A stretch of DNA of 64,000 nt from Methylobacterium aerolatum (lineage in GTDB: Bacteria > Pseudomonadota > Alphaproteobacteria > Rhizobiales > Beijerinckiaceae): NCBI RefSeq assembly GCF_022179085.1, contig NZ_BPQE01000020.1, positions 1 to 64,000 on the forward strand, in the 5' to 3' direction. Shown here piece by piece: positions 15,817-25,376 of this stretch. The notes under the pieces were generated by a model. It was not told the DNA's origin, searched no databases, and saw only the letters and a program-made list of their open reading frames with translations. The translations under genes were made by a program, and so were the position numbers. Positions within the stretch are counted from its first letter, which is position 1. Each line of letters starts with the position of its first letter.

Positions 15817-18800
15817 GTGAGTGATTTCAACCTTTCCGATTGGGCGCTGCGCCACCGGTCGATGATCTGGTTCCTGATGGGCGTGTGCCTGCTGGCCGGG
15901 GTGATGGCCTACGGCCGCCTCGGCCGCGAGGAGGACCCGCCCTTCACCATCAAGACCATGGTCGTGCAGGCGATGTGGCCGGGCGCCACGATCAGCGAGA
16001 CCCTCGATCAGGTCACCGACAGGATTGAGAAGGAGCTGCAGCAGCTCAACGGGCTCGATTACGTCCGCAGCTACACGACGCCTGGACAGGCGACGGTCTT
16101 CGTCCAGTTCCGCGACACCACGAAGCCCTCCGAGGTCCAGCCCGCCTTCTACCAGACCCGCAAGCGGCTGGGCGACATCAAGGGCCAGTTCCCGGCAGGC
16201 GTGCAGGGACCGTTCTTCAACGACGAGTTCGGCGACGTCTACGGCAACATCTACGCCTTCACCTCGGACGGCCTGAGCTACCGCCAGTTGCGCGACTACC
16301 TGGAGCGGGTGCGCACCGAGGTCCTGAAGGTGCCCGATATCGGCAAGACGCAGATCATCGGCGCGCAGGACGAGGTGATCTACCTCGACTTCTCCTCCCG
16401 CAAGCTCGCGGGCTACGGCATCGACCTCCAGGCGCTGGTCAAGGCGCTCCAGGCGCAGAACGCCGTCTCGGCCTCCGGCGTGGTGCAGGCCGGGCCGGAG
16501 CGCATCTCCCTGCGGGTCAGCGGCTCCTTCACCTCGGAGGCGTCGTTGCAGGACGTGAACCTGCGGGTGAACGATCGCTTCTTCCGCCTCGCCGACATCG
16601 CGCAGATCAGCCGGGGCTACGAGGATCCGCCCGCTCCGATGTTCCGGGTGAACGGCAAGCCCGCCCTCGGCCTCGCCATCGCCATGCGGCCGGGCGCGAA
16701 CCTGCTGCATTTCGGCGAGGCGCTGAAGGAGCGGATGCACACGATCGAGGGCAACCTGCCCCTCGGCGTCGAGGTCCACCTCGTCTCCGACCAGCCGAAG
16801 ATCGTCGAGGAGGCGGTGGGCGGCTTCACGGAGGCGCTGGTGGAGGCGGTGGTGATCGTGCTCGGCGTGAGCTTCGTGAGCCTCGGCGTCCGGGCGGGGC
16901 TCGTGGTGTCGGTGTCGATCCCCCTCGTGCTCGCCATCGTCTTCGTCATCATGCAGGTGATGGACGTCACGCTGCAGCGGATCTCCCTCGGCGCCCTCAT
17001 CATCGCGCTGGGCCTGCTCGTGGACGACGCCATGATCACCGTCGAGATGATGGTGGCCCGGCTCGAACTCGGGGAGAGCCTGAAGAAGGCCGCCACCTAC
17101 GCCTACACCTCCACGGCCTTTCCGATGCTCACCGGCACCCTCGTGACGGTGGCGGGCTTCCTGCCCATCGGGTTCAACGGCTCGGGCGCGGGCGAATACA
17201 CCTATTCGCTCTTCGTGGTGATCGCGGCCTCGCTCCTCGTCTCCTGGGTGGTGGCGGTGCTGTTCGCCCCACTGATCGGCGTCACCCTCCTGCCGAAGAC
17301 CGTGAAGCACCACGCCGAGAAGCGCGGCCTCTTCACGCGCTTCTTCCTGGCGGCGCTGCGCGTGGCCATGCGCTGGCGGTGGACGACGGTGGTCGCCTGC
17401 GTCGCCCTCATGGCGGCCGCCATCGTCGGGATGGGCCATGTGCAGCAGCAGTTCTTCCCCTCGTCCGACCGGCCGGAGATCCTCGTCGATCTGACCCTGC
17501 CGCAGAACGCCACCATCGCCGAGACGAAGGCGCAGGCCGACCGGTTCGAGGCGTCGCTGAAGGGTGATCCCGACATCGCCGCGTGGTCGTCCTATGTCGG
17601 CCAGGGCGCCGTGCGCTTCTACCTGCCCCTCGACCAGCAGCTCGCCAACGCGTTCTACGCGCAGATCGTGATCGTCACGAAGTCGCTGGAAACCCGCGAC
17701 AAGGTGATGGCGCGCTTGGCCGAGCGCGGGCGGCGGGATTTCGTGGGCACGGACATCCTTGTCCAGCCCCTGAGCCTTGGCCCGCCGGTGGGGCGCCCGA
17801 TCCAGTACCGCCTGAGCGGGCCGGACCTGCAGGAGGTGCGCCGCCGCGCCCTCGACCTCGCCAACGTGGTGGCGGGCGATACCCGGCTCGACGTGCCGAC
17901 CTTCGATTGGAACGAGCCCGGCAAGGTGCTCCGGGTGGAGATTCTCCAGGACAAGGCCCGTCAGCTCGGCGTGACGAGCCAGGACATCGCCGGGATCCTC
18001 AACGGGATCGAGGGCGGGCAGTCGATCACCTCGGTGCGCGATTCGATCTACCTCGTGGACGTGGTCGGCCGGGCGCAGGCGACGGAGCGCAGCTCCCTCG
18101 ACACGCTGGAGAGCCTGCAGGTCGGCCTCGCCAACGGCTCGGTGGTGCCGCTCCTCGCCTTCGCCCGGATCGGCTACGATCTGGAGCAACCCATCGTCTG
18201 GCGACGCAATCGGCTGCCCACCGTCACGGTCCGCGCCACCATCCGCGACACCACCCAGCCCGCGACGATCGTCGATGCCCTGAAGCCCGGCATCGACGCC
18301 TTCGCCAAGGCCCTGCCGGCCGGGTATACGCTGGAGACCGGCGGCGCCGTGGAGGAGGCGGGCAAGGGCCAGGGCCCCATCGGCAGGGTCGTGCCGGTGA
18401 TGCTTCTCACCATGGCGACGCTGCTGATGATCCAGCTCCAGAGCTTCGGGCGGATGTTCCTCGTCTTCACCGTCGCGCCGCTCGGCCTGATCGGCGTGGT
18501 GCCGGCCCTGCTGCTCTCCGACAAGCCGATGGGCTTCGTCGCGATCCTCGGCATCCTCGCCCTGATCGGGATCATCATCCGCAACGCGGTGATCCTCGTA
18601 ACCCAGATCGAGGAGTTCCGGGCGGAGGGCCGCACGCCCTGGGATGCCGTCTTCGAGGCGACGCACCACCGGATGCGGCCGATCCTGCTGACGGCCGCGG
18701 CGGCGAGCCTCGGCCTCATCCCGATCGCCCGGGAAGTGTTCTGGGGGCCGATGGCCTACGCGATGATCGGCGGCATCCTGGCCGCGACCATGCTCACGCT

Positions 18801-18864
18801 CATCTTCCTGCCGGCCCTTTACGTGGGCTGCTACCGCATCCGCGAGGAAAAGCCGGCCGGGTGA
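15817..18864 (+). CDS. RND multidrug efflux pump, AcrB/HAE1 family
   Basis: About 1015 residues with the 12-helix RND plan: helix 1 near residue 15, a large periplasmic loop, helices 2-6 (about 340-540), a second large loop and helices 7-12 at the end. The proton-relay region shows GALIIALGLLVDDAMITVE, whose paired Asp residues are essential in AcrB. The start is a GTG at 15817 (gives SDFNLSDWAL); a GTG at 15793 overlapping the previous stop is possible. This is the proton-driven pump served by the two adaptors upstream. The substrate cannot be told from sequence. Confidence 0.93.
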   Translation: MSDFNLSDWALRHRSMIWFLMGVCLLAGVMAYGRLGREEDPPFTIKTMVVQAMWPGATISETLDQVTDRIEKELQQLNGLDYVRSYTTPGQATVFVQFRDTTKPSEVQPAFYQTRKRLGDIKGQFPAGVQGPFFNDEFGDVYGNIYAFTSDGLSYRQLRDYLERVRTEVLKVPDIGKTQIIGAQDEVIYLDFSSRKLAGYGIDLQALVKALQAQNAVSASGVVQAGPERISLRVSGSFTSEASLQDVNLRVNDRFFRLADIAQISRGYEDPPAPMFRVNGKPALGLAIAMRPGANLLHFGEALKERMHTIEGNLPLGVEVHLVSDQPKIVEEAVGGFTEALVEAVVIVLGVSFVSLGVRAGLVVSVSIPLVLAIVFVIMQVMDVTLQRISLGALIIALGLLVDDAMITVEMMVARLELGESLKKAATYAYTSTAFPMLTGTLVTVAGFLPIGFNGSGAGEYTYSLFVVIAASLLVSWVVAVLFAPLIGVTLLPKTVKHHAEKRGLFTRFFLAALRVAMRWRWTTVVACVALMAAAIVGMGHVQQQFFPSSDRPEILVDLTLPQNATIAETKAQADRFEASLKGDPDIAAWSSYVGQGAVRFYLPLDQQLANAFYAQIVIVTKSLETRDKVMARLAERGRRDFVGTDILVQPLSLGPPVGRPIQYRLSGPDLQEVRRRALDLANVVAGDTRLDVPTFDWNEPGKVLRVEILQDKARQLGVTSQDIAGILNGIEGGQSITSVRDSIYLVDVVGRAQATERSSLDTLESLQVGLANGSVVPLLAFARIGYDLEQPIVWRRNRLPTVTVRATIRDTTQPATIVDALKPGIDAFAKALPAGYTLETGGAVEEAGKGQGPIGRVVPVMLLTMATLLMIQLQSFGRMFLVFTVAPLGLIGVVPALLLSDKPMGFVAILGILALIGIIIRNAVILVTQIEEFRAEGRTPWDAVFEATHHRMRPILLTAAAASLGLIPIAREVFWGPMAYAMIGGILAATMLTLIFLPALYVGCYRIREEKPAG

Positions 18865-18888
18865 AGCCGGAGGCGGGTCGGCCCGGGA

Positions 18889-19011
18889 TCAGCGCCCGGT
18901 CCGCCGCCGGACCCTGACCGGGATCGCCTTTGGCTGGAGCGCGCGGTGGAGGACGGACAGGATCGCGGCCAAGGCGGCGAAGCTCGGCAACGCGATGTTC
19001 AGGATCGTCAT
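18889..19011 (-). CDS. 40-residue single-span membrane protein
   Basis: A very short gene with an excellent ribosome-binding site: GGAGGT lies 6 nt upstream of the ATG at 19011. It encodes one hydrophobic helix (ILNIALPSFAALAAILSVL, residues 3-21) followed by a strongly basic tail (KAIPVRVRRRTGR), the inside-positive pattern of a small inner-membrane protein. It is convergent with the RND pump, 24 bp from its end. Small proteins of this size modulate transporters such as AcrB (for example AcrZ), but nothing here proves such a role. Confidence 0.6.
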   Translation of the reverse strand: MTILNIALPSFAALAAILSVLHRALQPKAIPVRVRRRTGR

Positions 19012-19140
19012 GATGTGACCTCCGAACCAGAAAGGGGAGGGTGAGGCGCCGCCGGTTAACGTGTCGTTAACGCGTCTCCCGCCAGCCCGTCCCTTAACGA
19101 AGCATTTACCACGGCCCCGCACCGCTGGCGCAATGCGGGG

Positions 19141-19635
19141 ATGGGGCGGCTCATGGTCTCGGGGGTCACGATAGCGGCGGGGCGTCGGCCGCGGCGTCCG
19201 GGTCTCGGCCCGGTGCTGCGTGTCGTCCTCGGTCTCGCTGGTCTCTGCCCGTCCGGCCCCGCCCACGCGCAGGAGGCGCTGTTCCTGCGGATCAGGCCCC
19301 GGCCCGATCCCGCGGCGCTGGGAACGGCGGGCGGCGCCGAGGCCGCGCTCGCCGCCCGCGAGGCGATTTGGGAGCGCAGCAACGCCCGGGCGCGGACCAT
19401 CATCGAGTCGGTCTGCACGGGATGCCTGCGGCCGTGGGACACGCCCGCGCCGCGCCTCGTGACCGCCGCCGCGAACCCGGCTGCGATGCCTCCGGCCGCG
19501 GCGTCGTCGTCCGGGGGGCAGGCGCCCGCCCTGGCCGTCGCCACGATTCCTGACCCATTGGGGGTTGAATCCGACCCGCCCCTTGGGGCATCCGAGCCGA
19601 CCTCCGATCCATCGTTCCCCGAGAGGCGACCATGA
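19141..19635 (+). CDS. Secreted protein of unknown function
   Basis: A 164-residue protein (or 160 from an ATG four codons in). It has an Arg-rich N-terminus, a hydrophobic core (VLRVVLGLAGL) and a probable signal cleavage after AHA at about residue 43. The mature protein has an Ala/Arg/Glu-rich helical segment, then VCTGCLRPWD with a CxxC pair. A long Pro/Ala/Ser-rich tail with no predicted fold follows. Its stop overlaps the next start (ATGA). No family is recognised; the CxxC in an exported protein could bind metal or form a disulfide. Confidence 0.6.
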   Translation: MGRLMVSGVTIAAGRRPRRPGLGPVLRVVLGLAGLCPSGPAHAQEALFLRIRPRPDPAALGTAGGAEAALAAREAIWERSNARARTIIESVCTGCLRPWDTPAPRLVTAAANPAAMPPAAASSSGGQAPALAVATIPDPLGVESDPPLGASEPTSDPSFPERRP

Positions 19636-20063
19636 CGCAAGCGCACCCGACCAGTGGCGCCGAGCCCGAGATCGATTGCCCCGTGAGCCTCGAGGTGCTC
19701 GGTTCGGTCTACCGTGCGGACGAGTACGACCTGCCGGAGATCCTGGCCCGGATCCCGGCGATCAAGCGCGCCCAGCTCGCCACCTACCTCTACGGCAAGA
19801 GCCACATGCACCAGCTCGGCCTGAAGGTCGCCCGCGCCTGCGACCGCGAGGACCTGATCCGCGTGGCGGGCGAGATCGGTTCGGTGATTCACGGGCAGGC
19901 CCACCTCAAGCCGGGTAAGCCCGCCGTGGACGTGGCGGCGGAGCTGACGAAGCACAAGCCGTTGCCCGGCCAGAAGAAGGTGAGCTTGGCGGGCGCCGCC
20001 AAGGGCGCCCCGAAGCCCGCCATCAGCCTCGGCGGCTCGGCCAAGATCCGCAACTTCGACTGA
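19632..20063 (+). CDS. Conserved hypothetical protein
   Basis: A 143-residue soluble protein that I do not recognise. Residues 15-95 look like a compact helical domain (LPEILARIPAIKRAQLATYLYG, then a Cys-containing helix). A linker rich in Lys, Pro, Ala and Gly (about 100-143) with a short basic ending follows. It is translationally coupled to the secreted protein upstream and precedes guaA, from which it is separated by a strong hairpin. The basic tail could contact nucleic acid; that is speculation. Confidence 0.7.
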   Translation: MTQAHPTSGAEPEIDCPVSLEVLGSVYRADEYDLPEILARIPAIKRAQLATYLYGKSHMHQLGLKVARACDREDLIRVAGEIGSVIHGQAHLKPGKPAVDVAAELTKHKPLPGQKKVSLAGAAKGAPKPAISLGGSAKIRNFD

Positions 20064-20144
20064 CCTCCCGCGCGGCGGGCGAGACGCTGAAATGCGCGTC
20101 GCGCCGGGACCATGCGGATTCCGGATGCCAGCCTTCCCCAGACC

Positions 20145-20173
20145 GAACGGGCACGCGCGTTGCGTGCCCGTTC
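20145..20173 (+). terminator. Hairpin before guaA
   Basis: A perfect 12-bp stem (20145-20156 with 20162-20173) with a 5-nt loop lies 82-110 bp after the previous gene and ends 22 bp before guaA. With no T run it may be a weak terminator for the upstream pair or a structure in the guaA leader. Confidence 0.5.
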
Positions 20174-20194
20174 CGGCTCGTTTAACTGCCGCCG

Positions 20195-21751
<1,557 letters not shown>

Positions 21752-21763
21752 GTGCAAGCCCCT

Positions 21764-22192
21764 TCAGGCCGTCGGCTTGAGGGGATTGAGGGTTTCGACA
21801 CCGTCGAAGTCCCGCTCGTTGTCGGTGACGACGACGCAGCCGTGGACCTGCGCGACGGCGGCGATGATCGTGTCCAATGCGCTCCGCGGTCGCCCCCGCG
21901 CCTTGCCGTCTGCCATGAGCGCGGCCCAGGCCAGGGCGGCCTTCTCATCGAAGGCGAGCACCCGGCCCCCGAAGAGGGCCTGCGGCCCCTCGGGTCCTGA
22001 GAACCACGCTTCGAGATTTTCGCGCCGCTTTCCGTGCGGCATGTCGAGGATGCCCCGGCGGATCTCGGCCACCGTCAGGGAGGCGATGGCGAGGTCCTGA
22101 TCGGCCTGCCGGCCGAGCCAATCGAGCAACGCCTCGGACGGCCTCGGCTCGATGACGTGGCTGATGATTGTCGTATCGAGCAGGAAGCGCAT
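21764..22192 (-). CDS. vapC: PIN-domain ribonuclease toxin (VapC/FitB-like)
   Basis: A 142-residue PIN domain. The acidic active site is complete: Asp6 (FLLDTTII), Glu43 (LTVAEIRRG), Asp107 (RSALDTIIAA) and Asp124/Asp128 (VVTDNERDF). These residues bind Mg for RNA cleavage; VapC toxins typically cut tRNA or rRNA. Its ATG overlaps the stop of the upstream antitoxin gene by 3 bases, the usual toxin-antitoxin coupling. It converges on guaA, 12 bp away. Confidence 0.92.
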   Translation of the reverse strand: MRFLLDTTIISHVIEPRPSEALLDWLGRQADQDLAIASLTVAEIRRGILDMPHGKRRENLEAWFSGPEGPQALFGGRVLAFDEKAALAWAALMADGKARGRPRSALDTIIAAVAQVHGCVVVTDNERDFDGVETLNPLKPTA

Positions 22193-22467
22193 CAGAGGTC
22201 GATCGCGCGGCCATCCCCCCGCGACCGCTCCAGATCGAGATCGGCCCCCACCAGGGGCGAGCGCCGCAGGGCGGCGAGGATGCCGCCTTGACGCGAAGGC
22301 GAGCCCGCCATCGACCGGCCGACCGAGGCCCGCAATTCCTGCGCCTCGGGCGTATCCTCGGCCAGCCGGCGCGCCAGCGAGCGGATCAGTTCGCGATCAG
22401 TGTCACGGCCCAGCACCTCGAAACGGGCCAAGCCCCGCTCCCCGAGCCGAGAGCGGTAGTTCCGCAT
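22192..22467 (-). CDS. vapB: Antitoxin partner of the PIN toxin
   Basis: A 91-residue protein overlapping the vapC start. The first half (about 1-45) is a basic, helix-forming segment suited to DNA binding (YRSRLGERGLARFEVLGRD, then a helix). The C-terminal half is less ordered and would wrap the toxin. The sequence is not the classic AbrB or Phd fold, so the symbol rests mainly on position. Such antitoxins usually repress their own promoter; no obvious operator palindrome was found in the 100 bp upstream. Confidence 0.7.
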   Translation of the reverse strand: MRNYRSRLGERGLARFEVLGRDTDRELIRSLARRLAEDTPEAQELRASVGRSMAGSPSRQGGILAALRRSPLVGADLDLERSRGDGRAIDL

Positions 22468-22566
22468 CGCACGCTGCTGGGCTTTTTCCGTCGTCGCTCC
22501 CCGATGTGCCCGGTGATGTAGCTGGGAAGAGGCGCGCCAGCAACGACGGCGGCGGGCTCACCAGCA

Positions 22567-23259
22567 TCACCCCCCGCACAGCGCTGGAGACAGCTTCGCG
22601 AGTGCCGCCCTGAACCGGGCGAGGTGCAGTCCGTCGCGCAACGCGCCGGGCTCAGCGAAGCCGGTGTCGCCGTCGCGCAGGTCGGCATAGGGGTCGGCGA
22701 AGGTGCAGCCGAGGCGGCCGCAGAGGGCCTTCAGCCGCGCCGAGTAGTCGGCCACGGCCCCCGCATCGACCAGGCTGGCGATTCCCCGCCCCACCGGGGG
22801 GAGGGCGGTGACGACGACCCGGTCGGTCACCGCCTGGAGGCGCCGGACGATCCGTTCGGCCGCCGCCTCGAACCGGATTGCCGCGTCCTCGCCGCGGGGA
22901 CGGTTCTTCAGCAGCAGATCGTTGGTACCGATGGTCAGCGAGGCCGCCTGCGGGCGCGTCGCGAAAGTCAGGCGGGCGAGGTCATCCGCGTAGGCGGAGG
23001 TGGTCGCGCCGCTGACGCCGCCGTTGACGAGGGGCAGGCCGCAGGGCCGCTGGTCGGCGGGCTGCAACTCGGATTGCGAATCGCCCGCCAGGAACACGTA
23101 TCCGGCCGGCGCCTCGTCGAGGGCGACCTGCACCGCGATCAGTCGCATGGTCGCGTAGGCCCGGGAATCGGCGCCGGGCTTGTGCAGCCGCCAGCCCACC
23201 ACGCCCCCGAGGCCGGCGAGGATCGCGGCCGCGAGGCCGAGCAGCACGATCCTTCTCAT
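22567..23259 (-). CDS. SGNH/GDSL family hydrolase, membrane-anchored or exported
   Basis: A 230-residue protein. Residues 3-24 form a signal anchor. The catalytic blocks of SGNH esterases are all present: GDS with Ser61, Gly80 after Asn79 (block II), GTND with Asn113 (block III) and DGLH with Asp209 and His212 (block V). It should therefore be an active lipase, esterase or carbohydrate deacylase outside the cytoplasm. Its start overlaps the stop of the TrmO-like gene by 4 bp, so the two are cotranscribed, though no shared function is obvious. Confidence 0.88.
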   Translation of the reverse strand: MRRIVLLGLAAAILAGLGGVVGWRLHKPGADSRAYATMRLIAVQVALDEAPAGYVFLAGDSQSELQPADQRPCGLPLVNGGVSGATTSAYADDLARLTFATRPQAASLTIGTNDLLLKNRPRGEDAAIRFEAAAERIVRRLQAVTDRVVVTALPPVGRGIASLVDAGAVADYSARLKALCGRLGCTFADPYADLRDGDTGFAEPGALRDGLHLARFRAALAKLSPALCGG

Positions 23260-23753
23260 CGGGCGGCGCCCGCGCGGTCGACCTGCGCGTCCGGCCGGGA
23301 ATCCGTCGAGGCGTAGTAGGGTTTGATGTCGAGGAGCGGCGTGCCGTCGAGGCAGTCCAGCCCGCGCACGCTCAGGCGGTCGCCGTCGCGGCCGAGGAGT
23401 TCGACCACCGAAAGGGCGATCGGGTTGGGCCGGGCGGGGGAGCGCAGGGAGAAGGTGCCGCGGGGGCCGTCCGCGTGGCGGGGCCGTTGCACGAGGAGGC
23501 CGCGGGTGGCCCTGTCCATCCAGTAGAGCAGGATGAGATGCGTGCAGCCGGTAACGTGGCTCAGGGCCGGCGCGTAGGCCGGATCGACCTCGACGGTGCA
23601 GGTCTCCTGCGTCTGGAGGCCGTTCTTCGGGCAGGCGGCGCGCTCGTGCCAGGGCGTGCGCAGGCGGCCGATGAAGTGCAGGCCGGCGTCGAAGGTGGCG
23701 GGCAGGTCCGCCGCGATCTCCCCCGGCCGCACGCCGAATGCCCCGTCCGCCAT
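23256..23753 (-). CDS. trmO: TrmO/TsaA-like tRNA methyltransferase family protein
   Basis: A 165-residue protein of the TsaA/TrmO (UPF0066) family. In E. coli the enzyme adds a methyl group to N6 of threonylcarbamoyl-A37 in tRNA-Thr. Visible signatures are FIGRLRTPW at the start, THLILLYWMD, the LRSPARPNPIALS block that binds S-adenosylmethionine, and GTPLLDIKPY at the end. The ATG at 23753 matches the family N-terminus better than an upstream one. The E. coli enzyme has an additional C-terminal domain missing here, so substrate may differ. Confidence 0.88.
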   Translation of the reverse strand: MADGAFGVRPGEIAADLPATFDAGLHFIGRLRTPWHERAACPKNGLQTQETCTVEVDPAYAPALSHVTGCTHLILLYWMDRATRGLLVQRPRHADGPRGTFSLRSPARPNPIALSVVELLGRDGDRLSVRGLDCLDGTPLLDIKPYYASTDSRPDAQVDRAGAAR

Positions 23754-23878
23754 CGCTGTCCCCGCCGTTGCCGGTCGCCGTGTCGGCCATGCGGGCGCGG
23801 CGCGCAAGGGCCGCGGCGCGGGGCTCGTCTCGCGCCGGGGGCCGCGCCGGTGTATGGCCCGGAGCCAGCGGAGGTGAC

Positions 23879-25372
23879 ATGATCGAACGCGAATTGCGGC
23901 CGATGCAGGCCGTCACGGACGCGGCCGAAGCCATCGGCCAGCTCATCGCCCTCTACGACGGCGCCACCACGGCGCTGCGGGAGGCGCTGGAACGCTACCT
24001 CGACGGCGGCCCGCCGCCGGACGCCGCCGAGCGGCTGGCCTTCCGTTACCCGGAACTGCGCGTGACCTACTCGCCCGAGGGGCCGCTGCCGCGCCTGCGC
24101 CGGGCTACGGCCAAGCTCCAGGCGGGCGGGACCTACGCCACCACGGTCACCCACCCCCATTTCTTCCGCGACTACCTGCGACGGCAAATCGAGCCCCTGG
24201 TGGCCGATTACGGCGTCGCCCTGGAGGTGGGCCTCAGCGCCCAGGAGATTCCCTACCCCTACGTGCTGGAAGCCGGGCTGGAGCCGGGCGCGCGGTCGGT
24301 GGAGGCGGCCGAACTCGCGACCTTCTTCCCCGTCCCGTTGCTCTCGGTCGTCGGCGATGAGATCGCGGACGGGACCTTCGACATGGTGGAGGGTGAGCCG
24401 CGCCCGCTCGCCCTGTTCGACGGGGTGCGGGTCGATTATTCGCTGCGCCGCCTCGTCCACTACACGGGCTGCGACTGGCGCGAGGTCCAGCCCTGGATCC
24501 TGCTCACCAACTACCATCGCTACGTGGACCAGTTCGTCCGCCACGGCCTCGAACGGCTCGCCTCGGGCGAGGAGGGCTTCGAGCGGATGGTGCTGCCCGG
24601 CGGCGTCGTGGTCCGGCGGGAGGAGGCGGCCGGGGCCGACCCGGCGGCGGTGCTCGCCGCCTCACCCTGGCACCGCCACCAGATGCCCGCCTACCACCTC
24701 GTCGCGCGGGCCGCCGACGGCTCGGCCCAGGGCACGACGCTGGTCAACATCGGCGTCGGCCCCTCGAACGCCAAGACGATCACCGATCACCTCGCCGTGC
24801 TGCGCCCGGATTGCTGGCTGATGGTCGGCCATTGCGGCGGCCTGCGGCAGTCGCAGACCATCGGCGACTACGTGCTGGCCCACGCCTATTTCCGGCGCGA
24901 CCGCATCCTCGACGAACTGGTCCCGCCGGACGTGCCCGTGCCGGCCCTGGCCGAGGTTCAGCTCGCCCTGCAATCCGCCGCCGCGCAGGTGACGGGGGAG
25001 CGCGCCGACGCCCTGAAGCAGCGCCTGCGCACCGGGACCGTCGTCACCTACGACGACCGGAACTGGGAGTTGCGGTTCACACAGGAGCGGCGGCGGATCA
25101 ACCAGTCGCGGGCCATCGCCGTCGACATGGAAAGCGGTACGGTGGCGGCCCAGGGCTACCGCCTGCGGGTGCCCTACGGCGCGCTCCTCTGCGTCTCGGA
25201 CAAGCCGCTCCACGGCGAGATCAAGCTGCCGGGCGCGGCGAACGCCTTCTACGACCGGGCGGTCTCGGAACACCTCAAGGTCGGCCTCGCCGCCCTCGAT
25301 CACCTGCGCGCCGACCGGGCGGGGCTGCACTCGCGCAAGCTCCGCAGCTTCGACGAGCCGCCCTTCCGGTAG
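23879..25372 (+). CDS. amn: AMP nucleosidase
   Basis: A 497-residue enzyme that splits AMP into adenine and ribose 5-phosphate. GGAGGT lies 3 nt before the ATG, a short but strong spacing. The N-terminal regulatory domain (about 1-190) is specific to this enzyme. The C-terminal domain (about 300-480) has the purine phosphorylase fold with VNIGVGPSNAKTI, VGHCGGLR and DMESGTVAAQGY, whose Glu contacts the ribose. Its end is 4 bp from the end of the convergent TonB receptor gene. Confidence 0.95.
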   Translation: MIERELRPMQAVTDAAEAIGQLIALYDGATTALREALERYLDGGPPPDAAERLAFRYPELRVTYSPEGPLPRLRRATAKLQAGGTYATTVTHPHFFRDYLRRQIEPLVADYGVALEVGLSAQEIPYPYVLEAGLEPGARSVEAAELATFFPVPLLSVVGDEIADGTFDMVEGEPRPLALFDGVRVDYSLRRLVHYTGCDWREVQPWILLTNYHRYVDQFVRHGLERLASGEEGFERMVLPGGVVVRREEAAGADPAAVLAASPWHRHQMPAYHLVARAADGSAQGTTLVNIGVGPSNAKTITDHLAVLRPDCWLMVGHCGGLRQSQTIGDYVLAHAYFRRDRILDELVPPDVPVPALAEVQLALQSAAAQVTGERADALKQRLRTGTVVTYDDRNWELRFTQERRRINQSRAIAVDMESGTVAAQGYRLRVPYGALLCVSDKPLHGEIKLPGAANAFYDRAVSEHLKVGLAALDHLRADRAGLHSRKLRSFDEPPFR

Positions 25373-25376
25373 GGGT

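Noticed and set aside
15286-18669. 1127-codon minus-strand frame opposite the RND pump
   Set aside because: His/Asp/Arg-rich composition typical of the antisense of a membrane protein gene at high GC; no ribosome-binding site or family.
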